Shown here: one piece after another, positions 1 through 9,245 of the stretch | How positions within the stretch are numbered: position 1 is the stretch's first letter | Layout of the letters: each line of letters begins with the position of its first letter | Source: Lentisalinibacter orientalis | GTDB taxonomy: Bacteria > Pseudomonadota > Gammaproteobacteria > Steroidobacterales > Woeseiaceae | Assembly (NCBI RefSeq): GCF_040706535.1 | Contig: NZ_JAPDRJ010000002.1 | Location: forward strand, 279,161 to 343,160 | Reading direction: 5' to 3' | Length of the DNA stretch: 64,000 nucleotides | Notes under the pieces: generated by a model | What the model saw: the letters and a program-made list of their open reading frames with translations, nothing else | Databases searched by the model: none | What the model was told of the DNA's origin: nothing | Made by a program: the position numbers and the translations under genes

Positions 1-234
1 ATCATCCGGGGACGCAGGTGCGTGACGGGGAGGGTCACGCCGGCCGCCCGCCGGCAGGTCACACGCCCGATCCCGTTGGCGATCCCAACGGGACCCCGCC
101 GACCGACAATGCCGACCATCCACCCGCAGCCACGAACCGGGCACGGCGGGCAGGACGGGTGCGCGCCCCCTCCGGAGGGCCTGCAGGCGGCATCAGCACG
201 CGCCCGCGTCAGGCTCACGTACAGGAACAGCGCT

Positions 235-1650
235 ATGGAAATCCAGGAAACCTACAACGACAGGGTCGTGCGGCAGTTCACGATCATGACCGTCGTCTGG
301 GGCGTGGTGGGCATGCTCGTCGGCGTGTTCATCGCCGCACAGCTGATGTGGCCGGCTCTGAACTTCGACCTGCCCTGGCTGACCTACAGCCGCCTGCGGC
401 CGCTGCATACCAATGCGGTGATCTTCGCGTTCGGCGGCTCGGCGCTCATCGGCACCTCCTACTACGTCGTACAGCGCACCTGCCACGTGCGCCTGGCCTT
501 CGACAAGCTGGCCGGATTCACGTTCTGGGGCTGGCAGCTGGTCATCCTGCTGGCGGCCATCACGCTGCCGCTGGGCATCACCCAGTCCAAGGAATACGCG
601 GAACTCGAGTGGCCCATCGACCTGCTGATCGCCGTGGTCTGGGTGGCGTACGGCATCGTCTTCCTGGCCACCATCGGCCGACGGCGGGTGAAGCACATCT
701 ACGTGGCCAACTGGTTCTACGCCGCGTTCATCATCACCGTGGCGGTGCTGCACATCTTCAACAATCTCAGCATCCCGGTCTCGCTGACGAAGTCCTACCC
801 CATCTACAGCGGCGTCATCGACGCGATGATGCAGTGGTGGTACGGCCACAACGCCGTGGGCTTCTTCCTCACGGCCGGGTTCCTGGGGATGATGTACTAC
901 TTCGTGCCGAAGCAGGCGGAGCGCCCCATCTACTCCTACCGGCTGTCGGTGGTGCACTTCTGGGCGCTGATCGCCATCTACATGTGGGCCGGGCCCCATC
1001 ACCTGCATTACACCTCCCTGCCCGACTGGGCCCAGTCGCTCGGCATGGTGTTCTCGCTGGTGCTGCTGGCGCCGTCCTGGGGCGGCATGATCAATGGCAT
1101 CATGACCCTGTCCGGTGCCTGGCACAAACTGCGCACCGACCCGATCATCAAGTTCATGATCGTCTCCCTGTCCTTCTATGGAATGTCCACCTTCGAAGGG
1201 CCGATGATGTCGATCAAGACGGTGAATTCGCTGTCTCACTACACGGACTGGACGATCGGCCACGTACACTCCGGCGCGCTGGGCTGGGTCGCGATGATGA
1301 CCATCGGCTCGCTGTATCACCTGATACCGCGGCTGTTCAACCGGGAGGCGATGTACTCCACGAAACTCATCGACGTGCACTTCTGGACCTCCACCATCGG
1401 CGTGGTGCTGTACACGGTGTCCATGTGGATCGCCGGCGTGATGCAGGGCCTGATGTGGCGCGCGGTCAACGACGACGGGACGCTCACGTACACGTTCGTG
1501 GAGAGCCTGGAAGCCACCTACCCGTACTATGGTCTGCGCCTGCTGGGCGGCCTGCTGTTCTTCAGCGGCATGCTGATCATGGTCTACAACATCTGGAAGA
1601 CGGTCGCGAGCGAGAAACCCCGCCCGGTGCCCGTCCGCCAGCCCGCCTGA
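235..1650 (+). CDS. ccoN: cbb3-type cytochrome c oxidase subunit I (CcoN)
   Basis: Catalytic subunit of the high-affinity cbb3 haem-copper oxidase in the inner membrane; it reduces O2 to water and pumps protons. The protein has 471 residues, normal for the family, with about 12 membrane helices. Expected ligands are visible: His58 in a helix II motif (LHTNAVIF), His205 in WWYGHN, the His255-His256 pair in GPHHLHY and His343/His345 in HVHSG. The frame stays open upstream to position 22, but homology starts at MEIQETYND, so ATG 235 is chosen. First gene of the cco operon. The 234 nt upstream show no clear FNR/Anr box (TTGAT-N4-ATCAA), so oxygen control cannot be read from this window. Confidence 0.97.
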   Translation: MEIQETYNDRVVRQFTIMTVVWGVVGMLVGVFIAAQLMWPALNFDLPWLTYSRLRPLHTNAVIFAFGGSALIGTSYYVVQRTCHVRLAFDKLAGFTFWGWQLVILLAAITLPLGITQSKEYAELEWPIDLLIAVVWVAYGIVFLATIGRRRVKHIYVANWFYAAFIITVAVLHIFNNLSIPVSLTKSYPIYSGVIDAMMQWWYGHNAVGFFLTAGFLGMMYYFVPKQAERPIYSYRLSVVHFWALIAIYMWAGPHHLHYTSLPDWAQSLGMVFSLVLLAPSWGGMINGIMTLSGAWHKLRTDPIIKFMIVSLSFYGMSTFEGPMMSIKTVNSLSHYTDWTIGHVHSGALGWVAMMTIGSLYHLIPRLFNREAMYSTKLIDVHFWTSTIGVVLYTVSMWIAGVMQGLMWRAVNDDGTLTYTFVESLEATYPYYGLRLLGGLLFFSGMLIMVYNIWKTVASEKPRPVPVRQPA

Positions 1651-1668
1651 GCCAGGAGGAGATCCGAC

Positions 1669-2280
1669 GTGTCCCACGAGAAAGTCGAGATAAACATCAC
1701 CCTGATGGCCGTGCTGATCGTCGTAGTGATCAGCATCGGCGGGCTGGTCGAGATCGTCCCGCTGATGATGTCCAAGTCCAGCGGCGAGCCGGCCGAAGGA
1801 GTGGAGCCCTACCCGGCCCTGGAACTGGCGGGCCGCGACATCTACGTGCGCGAGGGCTGCTACGTCTGCCACTCCCAGCAGGTGCGGCCGTTCCGCAGCG
1901 AGACCGAGCGCTACGGCCATTATTCGCTGGCAGGGGAGAGCGTCTACGACCGGCCGTTCCAGTTCGGCTCCAAGCGCACCGGACCGGACCTGGCCCGGGT
2001 CGGCGGCCGCTACAGCGACGAGTGGCACGAGCTGCACCTCATCAACCCGCGCAACGTCGTGCCGGAATCCAACATGCCGGGTTACCCCTGGCTGGCGGAC
2101 CGCATGGTCGACGGGGCGCTGGTGGAGCGCAAGATGCGCATGCTGAAGAACATCGCCGGCGACCCCTACACCGAGGAGCAGATCGCCGGCGCCGCCGCCG
2201 CGGTGGAAGGCAAGACCGAGATGGAGGCGATGATCGCCTACCTGCAGGGCCTCGGCACGAACCTGCAGACGAGGCGCTAG
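1669..2280 (+). CDS. ccoO: cbb3-type cytochrome c oxidase subunit II (CcoO)
   Basis: Membrane-anchored monohaem c-type cytochrome that passes electrons from CcoP to the CcoN active site. It has 203 residues: one N-terminal membrane helix (about 10-32) followed by a periplasmic domain with the haem motif CYVCH (Cys64, Cys67, His68) in the family-typical context GCYVCHSQQVRPF. The start is GTG at 1669, preceded by a strong AGGAGG ribosome binding site (1655-1660), 18 nt after ccoN. A distal Met ligand is plausible in ESNMPGYPW. Confidence 0.97.
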   Translation: MSHEKVEINITLMAVLIVVVISIGGLVEIVPLMMSKSSGEPAEGVEPYPALELAGRDIYVREGCYVCHSQQVRPFRSETERYGHYSLAGESVYDRPFQFGSKRTGPDLARVGGRYSDEWHELHLINPRNVVPESNMPGYPWLADRMVDGALVERKMRMLKNIAGDPYTEEQIAGAAAAVEGKTEMEAMIAYLQGLGTNLQTRR

Positions 2281-2314
2281 CCGCAGGCGTGGGTAGACCA
2301 GGCGTGGATAGACT

Positions 2315-2485
2315 ATGGATATAAACACTTTCCGGGGACTCATCACGCTGGTGCTGATGATCCTGTTCCTCGTACTGGTCGTCTGGGTCTTTAGCTCGAG
2401 GCGCAAGAAGGATTTCGAGGAAGCCGCGAACATACCGCTGGGGGACGACGAGCAGCCGCCGGTGGAGAAGAAGGAGTCGAACTGA
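2315..2485 (+). CDS. ccoQ: cbb3-type oxidase small subunit CcoQ/FixQ
   Basis: Tiny single-span membrane subunit of 56 residues. It begins MDINTFRGLITLVLMILF, has one hydrophobic helix (about residues 8-26), then a basic SSRRKK stretch and a charged cytoplasmic tail. This matches the FixQ/CcoQ family, which stabilises the CcoNOP complex. It lies between ccoO and ccoP as in other cbb3 operons. Its TGA stop shares one base with the ccoP start (TGATG), so the two are translationally coupled. Confidence 0.93.
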   Translation: MDINTFRGLITLVLMILFLVLVVWVFSSRRKKDFEEAANIPLGDDEQPPVEKKESN

Positions 2486-3405
2486 TGTCTGCACCGATGG
2501 GTTGGTTTGTCGCCATCACGACCATTCTGAGCCTGGCAGCCTGCATCTGGCTGATCGCCTGGACCATGAAACGCCGCCCCGGCGAAGCGGCCGAGACGGA
2601 GACCACCCACCACACGTGGGACGGTGACCTCCAGGAGATGAACCGGCCCCTGCCGCGCTGGTGGCTGATGCTGTTCTATCTCACGATCCTGTTCGCCGGC
2701 GTGTATCTCGCGCTGTATCCGGGACTGGTCGTCACCGACGGCATCCTCGGCTGGAGCCAGGAGGGACAGTACGAGCAGGAGGTCCAGGCGGCAGAGGCCC
2801 GCTACGCGCCGATCTTCGAATCGTTCGCGGCGCAACCGATCCCGCAGCTGGCGAAGGACTCCGAGGCGCTGCAGATCGGCCGCAACCTCTACGCCAATCA
2901 TTGCGCCATGTGCCACGGCTCTGCCGCCCGCGGCGCGGCGAGCTTCCCGAACCTGACCGACGACGACTGGCAGTGGGGCGGCGACCCGCAAAGCATCAAG
3001 GTGAGCATCCTGAACGGCCGCCAGGCCGTAATGCCCGGCTGGGCCGCGAACTTCACCGAGGACGAACTCGATGCGATGGTGGGCCTGATCCGCCAGTTCG
3101 GCACGCCCTCGGAGACGAGCGCGCTGGAGACGGCGGCCGGGCAGAAGTACCAGATGCTGTGCGCGTCCTGCCACGGGCCCAACGGCCGCGGCAACCAGGC
3201 ACTGGGAGCGCCGAACCTGGCCGACGACACCTGGCTCTACGGCGGCAGCCGCGAGGCCATCATGACGTCGATCACCCAGGGGCGTCAGGGCGTGATGCCG
3301 GCGCACAAGGATCTGCTGGGCGAGGACCGGGTGCATATCCTGGCCGCTTACGTCTACAGCCTGTCGCAGGGCGGGGACGGCGGCGGAGGTGCCGGCGCCC
3401 CATGA
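2485..3405 (+). CDS. ccoP: cbb3-type cytochrome c oxidase subunit III (CcoP), dihaem
   Basis: Dihaem c-type cytochrome subunit, the electron entry point from soluble or membrane cytochrome c. It has 306 residues with two N-terminal membrane helices (about 6-26 and 55-78) and two periplasmic cytochrome c domains with CAMCH (Cys140, Cys143, His144) and CASCH (Cys226, Cys229, His230). The start overlaps the ccoQ stop by one base. The stop (TGA 3403-3405) overlaps the ATG of the next gene at 3402, giving an ATGA junction. Confidence 0.97.
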   Translation: MSAPMGWFVAITTILSLAACIWLIAWTMKRRPGEAAETETTHHTWDGDLQEMNRPLPRWWLMLFYLTILFAGVYLALYPGLVVTDGILGWSQEGQYEQEVQAAEARYAPIFESFAAQPIPQLAKDSEALQIGRNLYANHCAMCHGSAARGAASFPNLTDDDWQWGGDPQSIKVSILNGRQAVMPGWAANFTEDELDAMVGLIRQFGTPSETSALETAAGQKYQMLCASCHGPNGRGNQALGAPNLADDTWLYGGSREAIMTSITQGRQGVMPAHKDLLGEDRVHILAAYVYSLSQGGDGGGGAGAP

Positions 3406-3724
3406 GCCTGCACGGCGGTCGAGCGGCGGAAGAGGACACTCCCCGGTCACCGGCCTGGAGCCGCGGACTGCGCAAGGTCATGTCTACCGGCTGGGCGTCG
3501 TTCCTGACGGCCTGCATAGCGAGCGTGCTGTTCTTCGCCGTGTTCGACCCCGCGCGGCTCGCAGAGGCCGCGGACTGGCCCCTGGAGCTTTCGCGGATGG
3601 GCGGCTATGCGCTGCTCTTCTTTTTCTTCTGGGCGATCGGCATCGGAGCGGCGGGCATCACACTGGTCCTCATGCGTCGCGACCGCCGGGACGGTGCGCA
3701 CGGGACCACGACGGACAAGGACTG

Positions 3725-3725
<1 letters not shown>
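3402..3725 (+). CDS. small two-helix membrane protein inside the cco operon, unknown function
   Basis: A 107-residue protein starting MSLHGGRAAEEDTP. It has a hydrophilic N-terminus, a helix at about 28-46 (TGWASFLTACIASVLFFAVF), a short periplasmic loop and a second very aromatic helix at about 67-88 (GYALLFFFFWAIGIGAAGIT), then a basic tail MRRDRRDG. I do not recognise a named family. It overlaps ccoP upstream (ATGA) and ccoG downstream (TGATG), so it is very likely translated with them. An accessory or assembly role for cbb3 oxidase is inferred from position only. Confidence 0.8.
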
Positions 3726-5119
<1,394 letters not shown>

Positions 5120-5194
5120 ATGACCCGACAACCGACCGGTGACGGCCCGGCAACTGGCGACGGATCACCCTCGAAGCCCGAGAGGCAAAGCACC

Positions 5195-5764
5195 ATGGAT
5201 CAGCGCAACGTACACAATACTGCCGAGATCGAACCCTGGTATCGCCAGTTCTGGCCCTGGTTCGTCATCTCGGTCCCGGCCGCCACCGTGATCGGCTGCA
5301 TGTTCACCATTTTCCTGGCGATCACCCGGCCGGATTCGCTGGTGGTGGATGACTACAGCCGCATCGCGGAGACCACGGAGCGTCGCTTCCGCATGGCTGA
5401 CGCGGCCTCCGAGCTGGGGCTGGAAGGCCTGCTGCAGGTGGCCGCGGGACAGGGCGCGGTGGAGGTTCGGCTCGCGCAGAACGGCGGCACCGGCACGGAC
5501 CATCTCGCCTGGCCCGAGACATTGCTGCTCGAGCTGTCGCATCCGACCGTGCCGGCAAAAGACATGGACATCCTGCTCACCCGCGCGCCGGCCGCCGGCG
5601 AGGCGACCTACCGGGCGCGTCTCACGCCCATGACGGCGGAGCGCTGGTACGCGGCGGTGGAATCGCTGGGAGAGGCGGCCGCAGGCTGGCGGCTCACGGG
5701 CGAGGTCTCACAGCGGGACGGCCGCGGCACGCTGACGCCCGCCGGCTCCCGCGACGATGGCTGA
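5195..5764 (+). CDS. ccoH: FixH/CcoH family cbb3 oxidase assembly protein
   Basis: Assembly factor for cbb3 oxidase that works with the copper ATPase CcoI. From ATG 5195 the protein has 189 residues: a short N-terminus ending in EPWYRQFWPWFVI, one membrane helix (about 24-46) and a periplasmic domain. WYRQFWPWF is the family signature. The start at 5195 is chosen because AGAGG lies nine bases upstream; an in-frame ATG at 5120 would add 25 low-complexity residues. The 3' end overlaps ccoI by 8 nt. Confidence 0.92.
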   Translation: MDQRNVHNTAEIEPWYRQFWPWFVISVPAATVIGCMFTIFLAITRPDSLVVDDYSRIAETTERRFRMADAASELGLEGLLQVAAGQGAVEVRLAQNGGTGTDHLAWPETLLLELSHPTVPAKDMDILLTRAPAAGEATYRARLTPMTAERWYAAVESLGEAAAGWRLTGEVSQRDGRGTLTPAGSRDDG

Positions 5765-8288
5765 CGCTCGCCGCTGTTTCCACTGCGGCCTGCCCGTGCC
5801 GGCAGGCCTCGACCTGACCGCCCGCATCGACGGCGAGGACCGGCCGATGTGCTGCCACGGCTGCAAGGCGGTGGCCGAACTCATCGGCGCCTCGGGTTTC
5901 GATGCCTACTACCGCTTCCGTGAGCTGCCGCCGGGCGAGGCGCCCGCGCCGCCGCCGGGAGACGACGATCACTGGCGCGGATTCGACGACCCGGAGACGC
6001 TGCCGCTGTTTGCCGCCACGCGGGCGGACGGCCGTATCGAGGCCGTGCTGCACGTCGAGGGACTCTATTGCAGCGCCTGCAGCTGGTTGCTGGAGAACGT
6101 GCTGCGCCGTCTGCCCGGCGTCGACGAGATCACCGTCAACACGGCCTCCTCCCGCCTGCACGTCATCTGGCGACCGGGAGATACCCGCTTCAGTGCCATC
6201 CTGGGCACCATCGAGCGACTGGGCTACCGCCCGCATCCGCAGAGCCTGACCGAGTCGTTCTCGCCGCGGCACCGGGAGCGGCGTCAGGCGCTGAAGCGTC
6301 TGCTCGTCGCCGGCGTGGGCATGATGCAGGTAATGATGTTCGCGGTCGGGCTGTATGCCGGCGCCTTCCAGGGTATCGACCCGGAGATGCGCCGCTTCCT
6401 GGTCTGGGTGAGCGCGCTGGTCACAACGCCGGTGGTGTTCTATGCCGGTCGGCCGTTCTTCCAGTCGGCCTGGCGCGGACTTCGTTCCGGGCGGCCCGGC
6501 ATGGACCTGCCCGTCTCCATCGCCGTCGGCGGCGCCTACGCCGCTTCGCTGTATGCGGCGTTCACCGGCCACGGCGAGGTGTATTTCGATTCCGCCACCA
6601 TGTTCGTGTTCTTCCTGTCGCTGGGCCGCTTCCTGGAGATGAGCGCCCGCCACGGCGCCACCGAGCGCTCGGCGGCCATCGGCCAGCTGCTGCCGGACAC
6701 GGTGCGGCGCATCGCCGACGGGAGTGACGGCGGCGAGGAGATCATCGCCGTCGCCCGGCTGCGCGCGGGCGACCGGTTCGTGCTGCGTCCCGGCGAGCGC
6801 GTGCCGGCCGACGCCCGCATCCTCAACGGACAGGCATCCATGGACGAGTCGCTGATCACCGGCGAATCGGACCCGGTGCCGCGGGCACCGGGCGACGAAG
6901 TCACGGCCGGGAGCATCAACCTGGACGGGGCCCTCACGCTCGCGGCCGAGCGCGTGGGTCAGGACACGATGCTCGCTTCCATCTCCCGGCTGCTGGAACG
7001 GGCCCAGGCGGAACGGCCGGCGGTCGCCGTGCTGGCCGACCGGGTGGCGAGCTGGTTCGTCGTCGCCGTGCTCGCCATCGCGGCGACCGTCGGCGCCGCC
7101 TGGTGGTGGACCGACCCGGGCGTCGCGTTCCCCGCCGCGCTGGCGGTGCTGGTGGTCACCTGCCCTTGCGCCCTGTCGCTGGCCACGCCTGCCGCCCTGG
7201 CGGCCGCGAACACGGCGCTGGCGGACCGGGGCATCCTCGTCACCCGCTCCCGCGCCCTCGAGGGACTCGCCAGTTTCGACCGCATCGTATTCGACAAGAC
7301 CGGCACGCTGACCCGCGGGCGGCCGGAGCTGGAACGTGTGCTGCCGCTGAGCGAGGATATCGATGCCGGGCGGTGCCTCGGCATCGCCGCCCGGCTGGAG
7401 AGCGGCTCGGAGCACGCGCTGGCACGCGCGTTCCCGCGCCGGGGCAACAGTGATGGTGATACTGGTGGTGATACTGGTGGCTATACTCCCGCGGACCTGC
7501 GCCCGGTGCCGGGGCGCGGGATCGAGGGTACCGTCGACGGCGAACGCTACCGCATCGGCTCGGCGGAATTCGTCGGCGAGGCCGCAGGCGCGGCGCTCGC
7601 GCGGATCGAAACCGGCGCTGCGTCCACCGTGGTCTTCCTCGGCGAGGCTAACGGCCGCGTGCTGGCCGCCTTCGAGCTGCGCGACGCGCTCCGCGACGAT
7701 GCGGCCGAGGTGGTCCGCACGCTCCGCGACGCCGGCATCGCCACCGCCATTGCCAGCGGCGACCGCTCCCGCACGGTGCGGGAAATCGCCGGCCGGCTCG
7801 GTATCGACGACGCCCGCGGAGGCCTGCGCGCCGAGGACAAGCTCGCCTGGGTGCGGCAGCTGCAGGCCGCCGGGGAGAAGGTCGCCCTCGTCGGCGACGG
7901 CATCAATGACGCACCGGTCCTGGCGGGCGCCGACGTCTCCGTCGCCATGGGCGCGGGCACGACGCTGGCGCAGTCGAGCGCCGATGCGGTCCTGCTCGGC
8001 GACTCGCTCGCGCCGCTGCTCGAGGCGGTGGAACTGTCGCGCCGGACCCGCCGCATCATCCGGCAGAACATCAGCTGGGCCATCGGCTACAACGTGCTGG
8101 CCGTTCCCCTCGCCGCCTCGGGCGCGCTGGCGCCGTGGATGGCGGCCATCGGCATGTCGGCGAGTTCACTGCTGGTCGTGCTGAACGCGCTGCGGCTGCG
8201 CCGGGGCGGTGCCGCGGCACGGGTACGCCGCCCCGCCGTCGAGGCCGCGCGCGCTCCCTCGCCGGGCGTGCTGGAGGCCTCGCCGTGA
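5757..8288 (+). CDS. ccoI: copper-translocating P1B-type ATPase CcoI (FixI)
   Basis: P-type ATPase that exports copper for assembly of the cbb3 CuB site. The protein has 843 residues: an N-terminal cysteine-rich module (CFHCGLPVP and MCCHGC, residues 7-41), a heavy-metal-associated domain with CSAC near 104-107, the ion-channel motif CPC (469-471), phosphorylation site DKTGT (Asp513) and hinge GDGINDAP (Asp714). Two details are odd. The nucleotide-domain HP dipeptide reads HA in SEHALARAF, and just after it lies a short Gly/Asp/Thr repeat (DGDTGGDTGGYT) from a 12-bp DNA repeat near 7452-7484. The start overlaps ccoH by 8 nt; the TGA overlaps the ccoS GTG. Confidence 0.96.
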   Translation: MADARRCFHCGLPVPAGLDLTARIDGEDRPMCCHGCKAVAELIGASGFDAYYRFRELPPGEAPAPPPGDDDHWRGFDDPETLPLFAATRADGRIEAVLHVEGLYCSACSWLLENVLRRLPGVDEITVNTASSRLHVIWRPGDTRFSAILGTIERLGYRPHPQSLTESFSPRHRERRQALKRLLVAGVGMMQVMMFAVGLYAGAFQGIDPEMRRFLVWVSALVTTPVVFYAGRPFFQSAWRGLRSGRPGMDLPVSIAVGGAYAASLYAAFTGHGEVYFDSATMFVFFLSLGRFLEMSARHGATERSAAIGQLLPDTVRRIADGSDGGEEIIAVARLRAGDRFVLRPGERVPADARILNGQASMDESLITGESDPVPRAPGDEVTAGSINLDGALTLAAERVGQDTMLASISRLLERAQAERPAVAVLADRVASWFVVAVLAIAATVGAAWWWTDPGVAFPAALAVLVVTCPCALSLATPAALAAANTALADRGILVTRSRALEGLASFDRIVFDKTGTLTRGRPELERVLPLSEDIDAGRCLGIAARLESGSEHALARAFPRRGNSDGDTGGDTGGYTPADLRPVPGRGIEGTVDGERYRIGSAEFVGEAAGAALARIETGAASTVVFLGEANGRVLAAFELRDALRDDAAEVVRTLRDAGIATAIASGDRSRTVREIAGRLGIDDARGGLRAEDKLAWVRQLQAAGEKVALVGDGINDAPVLAGADVSVAMGAGTTLAQSSADAVLLGDSLAPLLEAVELSRRTRRIIRQNISWAIGYNVLAVPLAASGALAPWMAAIGMSASSLLVVLNALRLRRGGAAARVRRPAVEAARAPSPGVLEASP

Positions 8289-8467
8289 GCGTGCTCTATT
8301 TCCTGATACCGCTCGGTCTGGTGCTGCTCGGCCTGGCCGTCTGGGCCTTCTTCTGGGCCGTCGGCAGCGGTCAGTTCGACGACATGGACACGCCCGCATG
8401 GCGGGTGGTCATGGACGACGACCGGGCGCCGCCGGCGCGCGAGGAGGAGAAAGAGGATGACCGCTGA
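8285..8467 (+). CDS. ccoS: cbb3-type oxidase assembly protein CcoS
   Basis: A 60-residue single-helix membrane protein with the CcoS signature: SVLYFLIPLGLVLLGLAVWAFFWAV split across one helix, then SGQFDDMDTPAWRVVMDDD. CcoS is needed for insertion of haem and copper into cbb3 oxidase. The GTG start (8285) overlaps the ccoI stop (GTGA). The end overlaps the next gene by 11 nt. Confidence 0.94.
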   Translation: MSVLYFLIPLGLVLLGLAVWAFFWAVGSGQFDDMDTPAWRVVMDDDRAPPAREEEKEDDR

Positions 8468-9206
8468 AGGCGGCCTGCTGGCGGCACTGGTGGCCGGCCT
8501 GCTGGGTTCCACTCATTGCCTGGGCATGTGCGGCGGCATCGCCGGCTGGCTCGGGCTCAATACCGCGGTGCGCGGTGCGGCCGGGCGATCCGGCTTCGCG
8601 CTCGCCTACAACACCGGGCGCATCGGCGGCTACGTGGCGCTGGGCGCGCTGGTCGGTTTCCTCGGCGCCACCGGCGGCTCCGTATTCGGTCTGCGCGAAT
8701 GGGGCCCTGCGCTGCGCCTCGCATTCGGCGTGGTCATCATTCTGATCGGCCTGCAGCTCGCCTTCGGCTGGAACCCGCTGCGGCCACTGGAGGCGTGGGG
8801 AGCCCGGGGCTGGCAGAAACTCGCGCCGCTCACCGGTCGCCTCCTGCCCGCCCGCACCCCGCTGCACGCGGTCGCCCTCGGCGTGCTGTGGGGCTGGATC
8901 CCCTGCGGGCTGGTCTACTCGGTGTTGCTGGCGGCCGCGGTCTCCGGCGGTGCGGCAGAGGGCGCGCTCGTGATGGCGGCTTTCGGTCTCGGCACGCTGC
9001 CGGCGATGGTGCTGGCCACCGCCGGCGCGGCGCGGCTGGCCGCGCTGACCCGCCGCACCGGCGTGCGCCGGGCGGCGGGCGCGCTGGTGGTACTGGCCGG
9101 CCTGTGGACCATGGCGATGCCGGTCATGCACATGTCCGCGGACCACGGTGGTCACGGGAGCATGGAGAACGACGCGGCCGTGCCGGCGGAGCACGCCGGT
9201 CACTGA
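8457..9206 (+). CDS. DsbD/SafE-type six-helix membrane protein (UreH-like) at the end of the cco operon
   Basis: A 249-residue polytopic protein of the sulfite exporter TauE/SafE / DsbD transmembrane-like family, a usual last gene of cbb3 operons. The N-terminus has the family motif GSTHCLGMCGGIAG (Cys at about 20 and 24) and a second half motif WGWIPCGLVYSVL at about 142-154. The repeat of Cys-containing helices suggests a thiol or metal relay across the membrane. The C-terminus is His/Met-rich (HMSADHGGHGS...HAGH), consistent with copper binding. A role in copper supply for CcoN is inferred. The ORF overlaps ccoS by 11 nt and is followed by a convergent gene only 35 nt away. Confidence 0.88.
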   Translation: MTAEGGLLAALVAGLLGSTHCLGMCGGIAGWLGLNTAVRGAAGRSGFALAYNTGRIGGYVALGALVGFLGATGGSVFGLREWGPALRLAFGVVIILIGLQLAFGWNPLRPLEAWGARGWQKLAPLTGRLLPARTPLHAVALGVLWGWIPCGLVYSVLLAAAVSGGAAEGALVMAAFGLGTLPAMVLATAGAARLAALTRRTGVRRAAGALVVLAGLWTMAMPVMHMSADHGGHGSMENDAAVPAEHAGH

Positions 9207-9207
9207 G

Positions 9208-9245
9208 CATTGCTGAGTATTGCTGATGCATCAGTGATGCATCAC
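9208..9245. repeat. tandem direct repeats and two adjacent perfect palindromes in a convergent gap
   Basis: The 35-nt gap between the converging cco operon and the MFS gene holds ATTGCTGA twice (11 bp apart), then the palindrome TGATGCATCA (9224-9233) directly followed by GTGATGCATCAC (9234-9245). The second palindrome includes the TGA stop of the minus-strand gene (9242-9244). The arms could form stem structures on both transcripts. There is no T tract, so a classic Rho-independent terminator is not supported. Confidence 0.6.

Noticed and set aside
1..234. FNR/Anr site or coding region upstream of ccoN
   Set aside because: No TTGAT-N4-ATCAA match is seen, and the in-frame extension to position 22 has no homology to CcoN.
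193..3450. A 1085-codon open frame on the minus strand opposite the cco genes
   Set aside because: It is antisense to four clear cco genes, is rich in Arg, Ala, Gly and His, and has no recognisable domain. Long antisense frames are expected at this GC content; the same applies to 24975-27809 and others.
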